Assembly: GCF_018424605.1 (NCBI RefSeq)
Contig: NZ_QTKT01000008.1
Coordinates: 62,001 to 126,000 of the forward strand
Direction of reading: 5' to 3'
Origin: Marinobacter lipolyticus
GTDB lineage: Bacteria; Pseudomonadota; Gammaproteobacteria; Pseudomonadales; Oleiphilaceae
Length of the DNA: 64,000 bases
Shown: positions 20,909 to 31,636 of the stretch, in pieces
Numbering within the stretch: position 1 is the stretch's first letter
Layout of the letters: the number at the start of each line of letters is the position of its first letter
Program-made: the position numbers and the translations under genes
Notes under the pieces: model-generated
Database searches by the model: none
Told to the model about the DNA's origin: nothing
What the model saw: only the letters and a program-made list of their open reading frames with translations

Positions 20909-21565
20909 TTGACGCTCGCAATCTTTGACCTCGACAACACCCTGCTCGCCGGAGACAGCGACCACGCCTGGGGAGAATTTCTGGTGGAAGAGGGCATTGT
21001 CGATGCCGAGGAATACCGCAAGGCGAACGACCGCTTTTACCAGGAATACCTCAACGGCGAACTGGATATCCTGCATTACCTGGGCTTTGCGCTTCAGCCT
21101 CTGGCAAAGCACGGAATGGAAGATCTGCTTGCCTGGCGGGAACACTTCATGGAAAAGAAAGTGCGGCCTATGCTTCAGGACAAAGCCTTCGAACTGCTGG
21201 AAAAGCACCGCAGCGAGGGCCACACCCTGATGATCATCACCGCCACCAACCGCTTCGTTACCGAACCGATTGCAGAGCTTCTGGGGATCGAGCACCTGAT
21301 CGCCACCGATCCGGAATTGGTCAATGGCCGCTACACTGGCCAAGTCGCAGGGGTTCCCAGCTTTCAGGACGGAAAAGTCACCCGCCTGAACGACTGGCTG
21401 GCCTCGCAAAGTGAGACATTGGAGGGCGCCTGGTTTTACAGCGATTCCCACAACGACGTGCCCTTGCTGAAACAAGTCGCCAACCCGGTAGCGGTTGATC
21501 CGGATCCGACGCTGGAGAAACTGGCTTTGGAGAAGGGATGGAAAGTGATGTCTCTGCGGGATTGA
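20909..21565 (+). CDS. HAD-IB family phosphatase (SerB/CicA-like)
   Basis: Haloacid dehalogenase phosphatase of subfamily IB. Motif I is IFDLDNTLLAGDSDHAWG, motif II is the Thr in MIITATNRF, motif III is the Lys of FQDGKVTRL and motif IV is SDSHNDVPLL. The helical cap lies between about 20 and 90. I chose the TTG at 20909 because GGAGGT lies 6 nt upstream and because the HAD core then starts directly; the family usually begins MxLAIFDLDNT. The substrate is unknown. It diverges from rppH, as in pseudomonads. Confidence 0.85.
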   Translation: MTLAIFDLDNTLLAGDSDHAWGEFLVEEGIVDAEEYRKANDRFYQEYLNGELDILHYLGFALQPLAKHGMEDLLAWREHFMEKKVRPMLQDKAFELLEKHRSEGHTLMIITATNRFVTEPIAELLGIEHLIATDPELVNGRYTGQVAGVPSFQDGKVTRLNDWLASQSETLEGAWFYSDSHNDVPLLKQVANPVAVDPDPTLEKLALEKGWKVMSLRD

Positions 21566-21578
21566 CCACCGAGCTCTG

Positions 21579-21690
21579 GGCCCTTCAGCGGGTACAGTGC
21601 TCCGGGATCGTCAAAAACAGGGATGTTTTTGTCGAGCGTACAGGGACGTATTCACAGCGTATCCCGGAGCACTGTACCCGCTGAAGGGCC
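21579..21690. repeat. Palindromic repeat element A (30-nt perfect arms, 52-nt core)
   Basis: Arms 21579-21608 and 21661-21690 are perfect reverse complements over 30 nt. The 52-nt core (21609-21660) contains a 7-bp hairpin CAAAAAC-AGGGAT-GTTTTTG and a second short hairpin with loop CAGGGAC, and ends AGCGT. It lies in the gap between the convergent HAD phosphatase gene and rlmI, so it may act as a two-way terminator. It is related in layout but not in core sequence to elements B-D. Confidence 0.85.
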
Positions 21691-21712
21691 TCCGCCAAGC
21701 GTTGAGGGAAGT

Positions 21713-22909
21713 CTAAAAAAATCCCGTTAACGAACGAACAAAACAGGATTTGATGTAATCCGTCTCGGGAATACCCGGAATCACCGGATGGTCCGGCGCC
21801 TGATGGCCCTGCTCCAGCAACTGGACGAAACGGTCAATCTTGCGACCGCTGCCGCGGATGATATCGACCAGCTTGTCCTGGGACAGATGCATCGAGCAGG
21901 ACGCGGAAATCAGCAGACCGTCCCGCTCCAGCAACCGCAGCCCCAACTGATTCAGTCGCGCGTAGGCCTGCTCACCGGCTTTCTGGTCACGACGACGGGG
22001 GATCAGTGCCGGCGGGTCCAGCACCACGATATCGAATTTCTCTTTTTCATCGGCCAGCGCCTTCAGCGCCTCGAATGCATCCCCCTCAAGGGTTTCCACA
22101 TTATCCAGACCATTCAGCCGGGCGTTGTGGTGCACTGAATCAATCGCCGCCCCGGAGCTGTCCACGCAGGTGACCTGCGTAGCGCCGGCACAGGCCGCCT
22201 GGAGCCCCCAACCGCCAACGTAACTGAACACGTCCAAGACCCGCTTGCCCGGCGCATAGGCCTGCAGGCGCTGGCGATTCATTCGGTGATCGTAGAACCA
22301 GCCGGTTTTCTGGCCGCGTTCCAGCGGCACTTCAAACCGCACCCCATTCTCTTCCACCTTCAAAAGACCGGTCTCCGCACCGTGGGCCTGCTCGACATAG
22401 GTGTCCAACCCTTCCACTTTGCGCATCTTGCCGTCATTTTTCAGGATGATCGACGAAGGATGGGCCAGACGCTGAACCGCGCGAACAATCGCCTCTTTCA
22501 TCAGCTCCATACCGGCAGTGGAGATCTGCACCACCACCGTGTCGTCAAACCGATCAATCACCAGCCCGGACAGCCCGTCACTGTCACCGAACACCCAACG
22601 ATAGAACGGTTTATCGAACAGCCGCTCCCGCATCGCCAGCGCCGTTTCCATGCGCTGAGTCAGGCGCTGGGGCGTCATACCGTGACTGGCGTCCCGGCTG
22701 ATCAGACGCCCGCAGATCAGTGCATGGGGATTTACGAACACCGTACCCAGGGGTTTGTCATTCGATGCCCGCAACTCCGCCTGCACCCCGGCTTCGAAAC
22801 CCGCTAAAGGCGACCGGCGGGTATCCACCTCGTTGCTGTAAACCCAAAGGTGACCGGCTTTGAGCCTGCGCTCTGCGCCTTTGCGGAGATAAAGGACGGG
22901 GAAATTCAT
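21713..22909 (-). CDS. rlmI: 23S rRNA (cytosine-1962-C5) methyltransferase RlmI
   Basis: SAM-dependent methyltransferase acting on 23S rRNA. The 398 residues have an N-terminal PUA domain (about 1-70, LRKGAERRLKAGHLWVYSNEV), an EEHEE-like domain (about 75-180) and a Rossmann methyltransferase core. The core has VLDVFSYVGGWGLQAACAGA (motif I), VLDPPALIPRR (motif IV) and the catalytic Cys in ISASCSMHLS. The next leftward gene is the convergent HAD phosphatase. Confidence 0.92.
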   Translation of the reverse strand: MNFPVLYLRKGAERRLKAGHLWVYSNEVDTRRSPLAGFEAGVQAELRASNDKPLGTVFVNPHALICGRLISRDASHGMTPQRLTQRMETALAMRERLFDKPFYRWVFGDSDGLSGLVIDRFDDTVVVQISTAGMELMKEAIVRAVQRLAHPSSIILKNDGKMRKVEGLDTYVEQAHGAETGLLKVEENGVRFEVPLERGQKTGWFYDHRMNRQRLQAYAPGKRVLDVFSYVGGWGLQAACAGATQVTCVDSSGAAIDSVHHNARLNGLDNVETLEGDAFEALKALADEKEKFDIVVLDPPALIPRRRDQKAGEQAYARLNQLGLRLLERDGLLISASCSMHLSQDKLVDIIRGSGRKIDRFVQLLEQGHQAPDHPVIPGIPETDYIKSCFVRSLTGFF

Positions 22910-22982
22910 AACGGCTACCTGGTGGAGTACGAAAAGGGGGACGGATTATACATGAGCATTGGAAGCCATCGCTGCATTCTGA

Positions 22983-23092
22983 GGTCTGAGTCGGCCGGCC
23001 CTCCCAAAACTGTGCGGAGCCATGGATGGCGGAGCCCAAGCGCCCCATGGACGGGCTTGAGCGTGTTTTGGGAGGGCCGGCCGACTCAGACC
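22983..23092. repeat. Palindromic repeat element B (28-nt perfect arms, 54-nt core)
   Basis: Arms 22983-23010 and 23065-23092 are perfect reverse complements over 28 nt. The 54-nt core 23011-23064 starts TGTGCGGAGCCATGGATGG and ends GGGCTTGAGCGT. The core matches that of element C at 51 of 54 positions, but the arms differ except for the innermost TCCCAAAAC. It begins 11 nt after the gcvH stop and so may end gcvH transcripts before rlmI. Confidence 0.88.
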
Positions 23093-23103
23093 CTGCACGG
23101 AGC

Positions 23104-23496
23104 CTAACTTTCGGCAGCTACATGCTCAGAATAGGCCGCAGGATCCATCAACCCATCCAGCTCGCCCTTGTCTGCCAGACGCACCTTGAACAGCCAGCCG
23201 TCACCGTACGGATCTTCATTCACTTTCTCTGGCTCGTCTTCAAGCGCCTCATTCACCTCGATGACCTCGCCGGTGACCGGGCTGAACACGTCCGAAGCGG
23301 ACTTGACCGACTCCGCCACGCCAGCTTCCTCGCCGCCGGTTACCGTCGTGCCGATATCAGGCACGCCAACATAAACCACATCCCCCAGTTGTTCCTGGGC
23401 AAAATCGGTTATGCCAACGGTCGCGGTACCGTCGTCGGAAATGCGAACCCACTGATGGGTTTCGATGTACTTAAGATCTGCGGGTATATCGCTCAT
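23104..23496 (-). CDS. gcvH: Glycine cleavage system H protein
   Basis: Lipoyl carrier that shuttles the aminomethyl group between the P, T and L proteins of glycine cleavage. Starts MSDIPADLKYIETHQWVRIS. The lipoylated Lys is in ESVKSASDVFSP (about residue 65), followed by the GEVIEVNEALEDEPEKVNED hinge typical of GcvH. 130 residues, complete. No gcvT, gcvP or serine hydroxymethyltransferase gene is adjacent, so gcvH stands alone here. Confidence 0.96.
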   Translation of the reverse strand: MSDIPADLKYIETHQWVRISDDGTATVGITDFAQEQLGDVVYVGVPDIGTTVTGGEEAGVAESVKSASDVFSPVTGEVIEVNEALEDEPEKVNEDPYGDGWLFKVRLADKGELDGLMDPAAYSEHVAAES

Positions 23497-23540
23497 GATT
23501 GGATTCCCTGTTGATTTTTGGCGCAGTTTAACCGAAGACG

Positions 23541-24431
23541 CTAATGCCAGCGAACCCCTCGCGCCAGGTTCATGAACGAATTCAGGTAATCCACCTCACG
23601 ATCCCGCTCACGAAGGCCCAGAAAGATCTGTTTCGGAATACCCGTTTTACCCAGCCGAACCGGGGTTATCGGCATTCTCTCGCCATACTCTTCCACCAGC
23701 CAGCGCGGCAAGGCCGCCACGCCCCGGCCCGCGGCGACCATCTGCAGCATAATGTCGGTGGTTTCGATGGTCTTGTGTCGGGCCGGGCTGGCATGGGCCG
23801 GCAGCAGGAAATGGGTGTAGATATCCAGACGCTCCACCTCCACGGGGTAGGTAATCAACGTCTCCTCCGCCAGATCCGCCGGCTCGGCCCAGGCTCTGGC
23901 CGCCAGGGTATGATCACTGGCGACCACCAGCACCTGCTCATAATCAAATACCGGCTCGAAGACCAGGCCGGGCCGATGCAGCGGGTCCGGGGTCACCAGA
24001 AGATCAATGTCGTGCCCGAACAGCGCGCCAATGCCACCAAACTGAAAGCGCTGCTTCACATCCACATCCACCGTCGGCCACTCCTCCAGATACGGCCCCA
24101 CCACCTTCAGCAACCACTGGTAGCAGGGATGGCATTCCATACCGATGCGCAGTGTGCCCCGCTGCCCCCGGGCAAACTGCCCGATCAGCATTTCTGCATG
24201 CTCGAACTGCGGTAATAACCGCGTCGCCAGCGACAGTAAGTACTGACCCGCCTGAGTCAGCCGCAACTGCCGCCCCTCCCGCTCCCACACCGGCGTACCC
24301 AGTTGCAGCTCCAGTTTCTTGACCGAATGACTCAGCGCCGACTGGCTCAGATGGAGCGCTTCTGCCGCTGCGGTCAACGAACCCTGACGCTCAACTTCCC
24401 TGAGAATTTCGAGATGATTGCGCTCGATCAT
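23541..24431 (-). CDS. metR: LysR-type regulator MetR
   Basis: Homocysteine-responsive activator of methionine genes. The N-terminal winged helix contains GSLTAAAEALHLSQSALSHSVKKLE (written here in two parts: GSLTAAAEALHL, then SQSALSHSVKKLE). The effector domain follows from about residue 90. I took the ATG at 24431 (MIERNHLEILREVERQ) because E. coli MetR starts the same way; an in-frame GTG 12 nt upstream is possible. It diverges from metE with a perfect MetR box in the gap. About 296 residues. Confidence 0.92.
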   Translation of the reverse strand: MIERNHLEILREVERQGSLTAAAEALHLSQSALSHSVKKLELQLGTPVWEREGRQLRLTQAGQYLLSLATRLLPQFEHAEMLIGQFARGQRGTLRIGMECHPCYQWLLKVVGPYLEEWPTVDVDVKQRFQFGGIGALFGHDIDLLVTPDPLHRPGLVFEPVFDYEQVLVVASDHTLAARAWAEPADLAEETLITYPVEVERLDIYTHFLLPAHASPARHKTIETTDIMLQMVAAGRGVAALPRWLVEEYGERMPITPVRLGKTGIPKQIFLGLRERDREVDYLNSFMNLARGVRWH

Positions 24432-24454
24432 GACGTCCGACACCCACCTTCATG

Positions 24455-24488
24455 TGAAAATATTTCATGGATTGGTGAAATATTACCA
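24455..24488. promoter_or_regulatory. MetR-binding sites between metR and metE
   Basis: TGAAAATATTTCA (24455-24467) matches the MetR consensus TGAA-N5-TTCA perfectly. A second, weaker copy TGAAATATTACCA (24476-24488) follows 8 nt later with only the left half conserved. E. coli metE also uses a strong and a weak site. The pair lies in the divergent metR-metE gap. Confidence 0.82.
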
Positions 24489-24565
24489 TTATTCCTCATG
24501 AATTTGAGCCGGTAACCTTGATGACTCTTCCTGAAGATCCATCACCATTCACAAGGGACGACACC

Positions 24566-26839
24566 ATGATTACCACACACAACCTCGGCTTTCCCCGCAT
24601 CGGTGCCAAGCGGGAACTCAAATTCGCCCAGGAGGCCTTCTGGAAAGGCGAACTCAGCGCAGAGGACCTGAACCTCACGGCTGCCGATCTGCGTCACCGA
24701 AACTGGCATCTCCAATCGCCACTGACGTTCGCACCGGTCGGTGATTTCTCCCTTTACGATCAGGTCCTGGACATGAGCTTCACCCTCGGCCATCTGCCTG
24801 CCCGCGCCCGGGACACCCAGGGCACCGAGCTGGATCGCTATTTTCGCGTGGCCCGGGGGCGGTCAGCGAACGACACTGCCTGCTGCGCCATCCACGCCGG
24901 CGAAATGACCAAGTGGTTTGACACCAACTACCACTACATCGTGCCTGAGTTTGAGCGCGGCAGCCGCTTCCAGCTCAACCCGGAACGACTGCTTACGCAG
25001 CTGGCCGAAGCCCGGGCTCAGGGCGTGAACAGCAAACCGGTGATCATCGGCCCGGTCACCTATCTATGGCTGGGCAAAAGCAAGGATGACAGCGACCGGC
25101 TGGCGCTGCTGGAAGATCTGTTACCGGTCTATGCCGAACTGCTCAACCTTCTTGCAGAACAGGGTGTGGAGTGGGTGCAGATCGACGAGCCAGCACTGGT
25201 GACCGAGCTGGATAGCCCCTGGCGACACGCCTACAACCTTGCCTACCACCAGCTCAAGGCCTGCCCGGTCAAGCTGTTGTTGACCACCTATTTCGGCGAA
25301 CTGCGGGAAAACCTGCAACTGGCCTGCGAGCTGCCGGTGGCGGGCCTGCACCTGGATGCCATCAGCGCGCCGGGCGAAGTCGGCCGGGTCACCGACTGGC
25401 TGCCGGCCCACAAAATCCTGTCGCTCGGCGTCATCAACGGCCGCAATGTCTGGAAAACGGATCTGCCGGCGACGCTGGACTGGCTTGAACCGGTGCACCA
25501 GCGCCTGGGCGACCGACTGTGGCTGGCACCATCGTGCTCCCTGCTTCACGTGCCGGTCGACCTGACGTCAGAAACCGAGATGGACGCCGAGCTGCGCTCC
25601 TGGCTGGCTTTCGCCGTGCAGAAACTCGACGAACTGCAAACTCTGGCCGACGCACTCCAGCTGGGGCGCGCGGCGGTCGCGGATGTACTTGCGCAGAATG
25701 CCCACGCGATCGCCAGCCGCCGCCAGTCCCCCCGCGTTCACAACCCCGCCGTCACCCATGCCGTTGCGGCGATCTCTCCTGACCTTGGCACCCGCAGAAG
25801 CGCCTATACCCAACGCCTGCAGGCACAGAAGTCGCACCTGAACCTGCCGGCCTACCCGACCACGACCATTGGCTCGTTCCCGCAGACCCGGGAGATCCGC
25901 CAGGCCCGGCTTCAGTATCGCAAGGGAGGCCTCAGCGAAACGCAGTACACCACCCGCATCCGCGAGGAAATTGCCCGCTGCGTGCGGGAGCAGGAAGCAC
26001 TCGGACTGGATGTGCTGGTGCATGGCGAGGCTGAACGTAACGACATGGTGGAGTATTTCGGTGAACAACTGGACGGTTACGTGTTCAGCCGCTTTGGCTG
26101 GGTGCAGTCCTACGGCTCCCGCTGCGTGAAACCACCGATCCTGTTTGGTGACATCCGTCGCCCGAAAGCCATGACCGTGGCCTGGACCGAATACGCCCAG
26201 TCACTGACCGACAAGCCCATGAAAGGCATGCTCACCGGGCCGGTGACCATTCTCAACTGGTCCTTCGTGCGGGACGACCAGCCAAGAAAAGACACCTGCC
26301 TGCAGCTGGCACTGGCGATTCGCGATGAAGTGCTGGACCTGGAACGCGCCGGCGTGCGCATCATCCAGATCGACGAAGCAGCCTTGAGGGAGGGCCTGCC
26401 GCTACGCCAGTCGGACTGGCAAAGCTACCTGAACTGGGCGATCGAGGCCTTCCGCATCAGCGCCAACGGCGTCAGCGATGAAACCCAGATTCATACCCAT
26501 ATGTGCTATTCCGAGTTCAATGACATCATCGAAGCCATCGCCCGCATGGACGCCGACGTGATAACCATCGAGACCTCACGATCCGATATGGAGCTGCTGG
26601 ATGCGTTCAAAGGTTTCCAGTATCCGAACGACATCGGCCCCGGCGTGTACGACATACATTCGCCGAACATCCCCGACAAGCGCCACATCGTTTCTCTCAT
26701 GGAGAAAGCGGCGCAACGGATACCGGCAGAGCGTCTGTGGGTGAACCCTGATTGCGGGCTGAAAACCCGAAACTGGGAGGAAGTGATTCCCGCCCTGAGG
26801 GAGATGGTGGACGCCGCCCGTAGCCTGCGGGCGAACTGA
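24566..26839 (+). CDS. metE: Cobalamin-independent methionine synthase MetE
   Basis: Transfers methyl from 5-methyltetrahydropteroyl-triglutamate to homocysteine using zinc. The N-terminal half starts [19 protein letters not shown]. The C-terminal catalytic half shows [14 protein letters not shown], the zinc-binding HMCYSEFND (His and Cys), and NPDCGLKTR with the last Cys ligand. The ATG at 24566 gives a 757-residue protein close to the 753 of E. coli; a TTG or ATG start further upstream would add unsupported residues. Under MetR control, judging by the upstream sites. Confidence 0.96.
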   Translation: MITTHNLGFPRIGAKRELKFAQEAFWKGELSAEDLNLTAADLRHRNWHLQSPLTFAPVGDFSLYDQVLDMSFTLGHLPARARDTQGTELDRYFRVARGRSANDTACCAIHAGEMTKWFDTNYHYIVPEFERGSRFQLNPERLLTQLAEARAQGVNSKPVIIGPVTYLWLGKSKDDSDRLALLEDLLPVYAELLNLLAEQGVEWVQIDEPALVTELDSPWRHAYNLAYHQLKACPVKLLLTTYFGELRENLQLACELPVAGLHLDAISAPGEVGRVTDWLPAHKILSLGVINGRNVWKTDLPATLDWLEPVHQRLGDRLWLAPSCSLLHVPVDLTSETEMDAELRSWLAFAVQKLDELQTLADALQLGRAAVADVLAQNAHAIASRRQSPRVHNPAVTHAVAAISPDLGTRRSAYTQRLQAQKSHLNLPAYPTTTIGSFPQTREIRQARLQYRKGGLSETQYTTRIREEIARCVREQEALGLDVLVHGEAERNDMVEYFGEQLDGYVFSRFGWVQSYGSRCVKPPILFGDIRRPKAMTVAWTEYAQSLTDKPMKGMLTGPVTILNWSFVRDDQPRKDTCLQLALAIRDEVLDLERAGVRIIQIDEAALREGLPLRQSDWQSYLNWAIEAFRISANGVSDETQIHTHMCYSEFNDIIEAIARMDADVITIETSRSDMELLDAFKGFQYPNDIGPGVYDIHSPNIPDKRHIVSLMEKAAQRIPAERLWVNPDCGLKTRNWEEVIPALREMVDAARSLRAN

Positions 26840-26871
26840 GACACGGGATGCCACATCGCGCCGGCTGCGGA

Positions 26872-27687
26872 TCAGTAGCCGGTGCTGTTGCTGTCCAGAT
26901 CAAATTCGAAATCCGTGGCACGCCGCACTTCGGTGCGGAAGTCGCCGGAGGCCTCCAACTCGAACCAGCGGTAACCGGGGGGCAACTCCTCCACCGCGAA
27001 CTTGCGGGAACCGGAGGTGAACTGTATGCAGGTCGATGGCGTGGCGAGCAGCCGAACCCCTCGGCGACTCAGATCGTGCTCCTGATGGATATGCCCCCAC
27101 AACACGATCTTCACCTGGGGATGGCGATCGACCACCGCCCAGAACGCTTCACGATTGCGTAGACCGATCTTTTCCATCCAGTCCGAACCGATGTCCACCG
27201 GGTGGTGATGCAACCCGATCAGGGTCGGCAGTGCCGGGTTCTGCTCCAGCGTTTGCGCCAGGAACGCCAGCTCGGAATCCGCCAGCTCGCCATGCACTTT
27301 TCCCGGCACCGAGGAATCCAGCAGGATAAACTGCCACCCGCCCTGAACAATGTGCCGGCGGCTGGCCTGCTGCTCGCTGGCGACCCGTTCGAGCCGATCG
27401 GCCCTGTCGTGATTGCCCGCAATCCACGCCGATCCGCAGGGAAATGCCCGCAACTTGTCCGCAAACACCCGATAGGCTTCTTCTGAACCGTCCTGCGCCA
27501 GATCACCGGTGGCCAGAACCAGATCTGGCTGCCCGTGCTGTGCAACCACCTGCCGGATCACCGCATCGAGGCTGTCGCGGGTGTTCACGCCGAGTAGCGC
27601 GCCCGCCGGATCGGCCATCAGGTGGGGGTCTGTCAACTGCAGTACCCGGAGGGGCCGGGGGTTGTCCTTCTCGTTCATGGCGCTCAT
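26872..27687 (-). CDS. cpdA: 3',5'-cyclic-AMP phosphodiesterase CpdA
   Basis: Class III cAMP phosphodiesterase that lowers cAMP and so dampens CRP/Vfr signalling. The dinuclear metal site is complete: TDPHL, ATGDLAQDG, AGNHDRAD, GLHHHP and WGHIHQEHD. About 271 residues. The start is uncertain: GTG at 27708, ATG at 27687 and ATG at 27678 are all in frame with weak ribosome-binding sites. It is the last gene of the nudF-DUF1249-cpdA run, which also occurs near tolC in E. coli. Confidence 0.92.
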   Translation of the reverse strand: MSAMNEKDNPRPLRVLQLTDPHLMADPAGALLGVNTRDSLDAVIRQVVAQHGQPDLVLATGDLAQDGSEEAYRVFADKLRAFPCGSAWIAGNHDRADRLERVASEQQASRRHIVQGGWQFILLDSSVPGKVHGELADSELAFLAQTLEQNPALPTLIGLHHHPVDIGSDWMEKIGLRNREAFWAVVDRHPQVKIVLWGHIHQEHDLSRRGVRLLATPSTCIQFTSGSRKFAVEELPPGYRWFELEASGDFRTEVRRATDFEFDLDSNSTGY

Positions 27688-27849
27688 TTTCGTTGCTGGG
27701 CAGAACACTTAGCTTGGTACAGGTATACGCCGAGAGTAATCCGTTTTCTCAGTGCTAAACAGAACAGCAATCACATTCTGCCCATACTCACACGACATAT
27801 TGCACAATTTGACAACTATGCCACAGCGACCGGGGCTGGCTATGCCACC

Positions 27850-28335
27850 TTAGTCCACGCCTTCGCCGGCAGACCACAGCGAATGCTCCATGGGCAGATG
27901 GCCGAACCGCAGACAGTAATCCAGCCAGTCTGCCAGAAAACCATTCACCTGAACCTTCTCGTCGGGGTGGTGCATGAAGCGATTGGGGTAATCGTTGACG
28001 GCGGCAATCTGACGATCCCGGTAACAGCTGATCACCTCTGCCATGGCGGCATCGTGGTATACCCGCACGGTCAGCTGCGGGTTGTTGAGCCAGCGGCCGG
28101 CATTGTGGATTTGCTCCAGCAGCAGCGTTTCGGTAAAGCGGGCCGTCTGCAGCACCTTGATCCGCACCCGCCCAAGGTACTGGGATTCCCGGTGCAACTC
28201 GAACTCGGACACCGGCTCACCGCCGGATTCCAGCTGCCGCAACTGACGCAGACGCAGGTAGTTGCCGTCACACAAAGCGCCGAGCCGGCGCAGGTCCGGC
28301 ACATAGCGTTTCGGCTTCATGGTCCACTCGCCCAT
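27850..28335 (-). CDS. DUF1249 family protein (YqiB-like)
   Basis: Conserved cytoplasmic protein of unknown function that sits between nudF and cpdA in many gammaproteobacteria. The sequence MKPKRYVPDLRRLGALCDGN near the N-terminus is the family signature. No catalytic motif is recognisable. I chose the ATG at 28335 because its A is shared with the nudF TGA stop (TGATG), which suggests translational re-initiation. About 161 residues. Confidence 0.85.
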   Translation of the reverse strand: MGEWTMKPKRYVPDLRRLGALCDGNYLRLRQLRQLESGGEPVSEFELHRESQYLGRVRIKVLQTARFTETLLLEQIHNAGRWLNNPQLTVRVYHDAAMAEVISCYRDRQIAAVNDYPNRFMHHPDEKVQVNGFLADWLDYCLRFGHLPMEHSLWSAGEGVD

Positions 28336-28952
28336 CAGCCCCACCCTTCCCGCAGGCGGGGACGATTCAACTGGAGCCACTGCAGGGCAATAATCGCCGC
28401 TGCGTTGTTGATACGGCCGTCGGCAATCATCGCGATGGCCTCGTCGGCGGGCACTACGTGGGCACGGATGTCTTCGTGCTCATGCTCAACGCCAAACAGG
28501 CCTCCAGCGGATTCGGTACTGATGCGTCCGCAATAAAGATGTATGAGTTCGGTACTGCCACCGGGAGAGACCAGGTAATCACAAATTTTCTCGAGCACGC
28601 TGAAGGTCAGCCCCGCTTCTTCCTGACCTTCCCGTTGCGCGACTTCTTCGGGCGTTTCACCGTCCTCGTTCATACCGGCAACCAGTTCCAGCAACCAGGG
28701 TGACTGGTTGCGACCCATAGCGCCGAGGCGGAACTGTTCCAGCAGTACCACTTCGTCCCGCTGTGGGTCGTACGGGAGCACACAGGTGGCGTCCCCGCGA
28801 ATAAACAGCTCCCGGGTAAACACGGGCATGTCTCGGCCGTCAAAGCGCGGGTGCGTCAGCCACAGCTTGTCCATGCGGAAGAAGCCCTGGAAGACGGTTT
28901 CGCGCTTTTCGACAGTGACGTCGCTGGCGTTGAACTGGAACGGCTTGGTCAT
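28335..28952 (-). CDS. nudF: ADP-ribose pyrophosphatase NudF
   Basis: Nudix hydrolase splitting ADP-ribose into AMP and ribose 5-phosphate. The Nudix box runs from GMNEDGETPEEVAQREG to QEEAGL, preceded by the usual NudF stretch LLELVAG. The N-terminal strand region starts MTKPFQFNASDVTVEKRE. 205 residues, normal. First gene of the leftward nudF-DUF1249-cpdA set. Confidence 0.93.
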   Translation of the reverse strand: MTKPFQFNASDVTVEKRETVFQGFFRMDKLWLTHPRFDGRDMPVFTRELFIRGDATCVLPYDPQRDEVVLLEQFRLGAMGRNQSPWLLELVAGMNEDGETPEEVAQREGQEEAGLTFSVLEKICDYLVSPGGSTELIHLYCGRISTESAGGLFGVEHEHEDIRAHVVPADEAIAMIADGRINNAAAIIALQWLQLNRPRLREGWG

Positions 28953-29073
28953 CGTTAATCCGGTTGCTGAATCGATTTTGAACGATAGCCGGAACTGCTG
29001 CAGTGGTGCAAGCGCTGGTCCTCGCCTGTCAGGTCAGGTGCATGACAGACCTTGACGGCAGCTTTGGGTGCAA

Positions 29074-29185
29074 GGCAGGCACAGGGGCTGTCTTCCCAAA
29101 ACACGCTCAAGCCCATCCATGGGGCGCTTAGGCTCCGCCATCCATGGCTCCGCATAGTTTTGGGAAGACAGCCCCTGTGCCTGCC
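29074..29185. repeat. Palindromic repeat element C (29-nt perfect arms, 54-nt core, inverted)
   Basis: Arms 29074-29102 and 29157-29185 are perfect reverse complements over 29 nt. The core 29103-29156, read on the minus strand, starts TATGCGGAGCCATGGATGG and differs from the core of element B at only 3 of 54 positions. The arms are unrelated to those of B apart from the innermost TCCCAAAAC. It lies in the 475-bp gap between thiC and nudF. Confidence 0.88.
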
Positions 29186-29277
29186 CCGTATCTCGGATGA
29201 AGCTTGCCAGGACAACAGAAACCCAAGAAGATCGGTTTGTACAGCGTGAACTCCCGACATATCTCGAAAGCTCGATT

Positions 29278-29386
29278 GAGCTGGGGTGGCAGGGCCGTTC
29301 AGGAGTGTGCGGAGCCAGGGATGGCGGAGCCCAAGCCGAACAGGACGTCTTGAGGCGTCTCCTGAACGGCCCTGCCACCCCAGCTC
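29278..29386. repeat. Palindromic repeat element D (28-nt perfect arms, 53-nt core)
   Basis: Arms 29278-29305 and 29359-29386 are perfect reverse complements over 28 nt. The core 29306-29358 starts TGTGCGGAGCCAGGGATGG; its first 31 nt match element B with one difference, while the second half has drifted but still ends GGCGT. It lies 41 nt after the thiC stop and only 92 nt from element C, in the opposite orientation. Apart from C and D I see nothing gene-like in the gap 28953-29427. Confidence 0.85.
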
Positions 29387-29427
29387 CCCCCCTAAAATCG
29401 AAGGCTAGGGGATCAAAAACGCCAGAG

Positions 29428-31496
<2,069 letters not shown>

Positions 31497-31636
31497 GCGA
31501 TTCTGAATTCGTTTGTCCACAAAATACGTGGACTTAGCAAGTCTAGAGACGGGAACGATTATTGTCCATAATGGTCAACCAATACCTTTGGGTCATTGCC
31601 GGGCAGATTCCCGGAGTCAGTATTTCAGGAGAACCA

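Noticed and set aside
21579..21690. Insertion sequence or MITE ends
   Set aside because: No target-site duplication, transposase or shared terminal repeats; the arms differ between copies, so a simple MITE does not fit.
23026..23514. Open frame reading through element B (AEPKRPMDGLERVLGG)
   Set aside because: The peptide is a translation of the repeat core; the same peptide appears at element C, so it reflects the repeat and not a gene.
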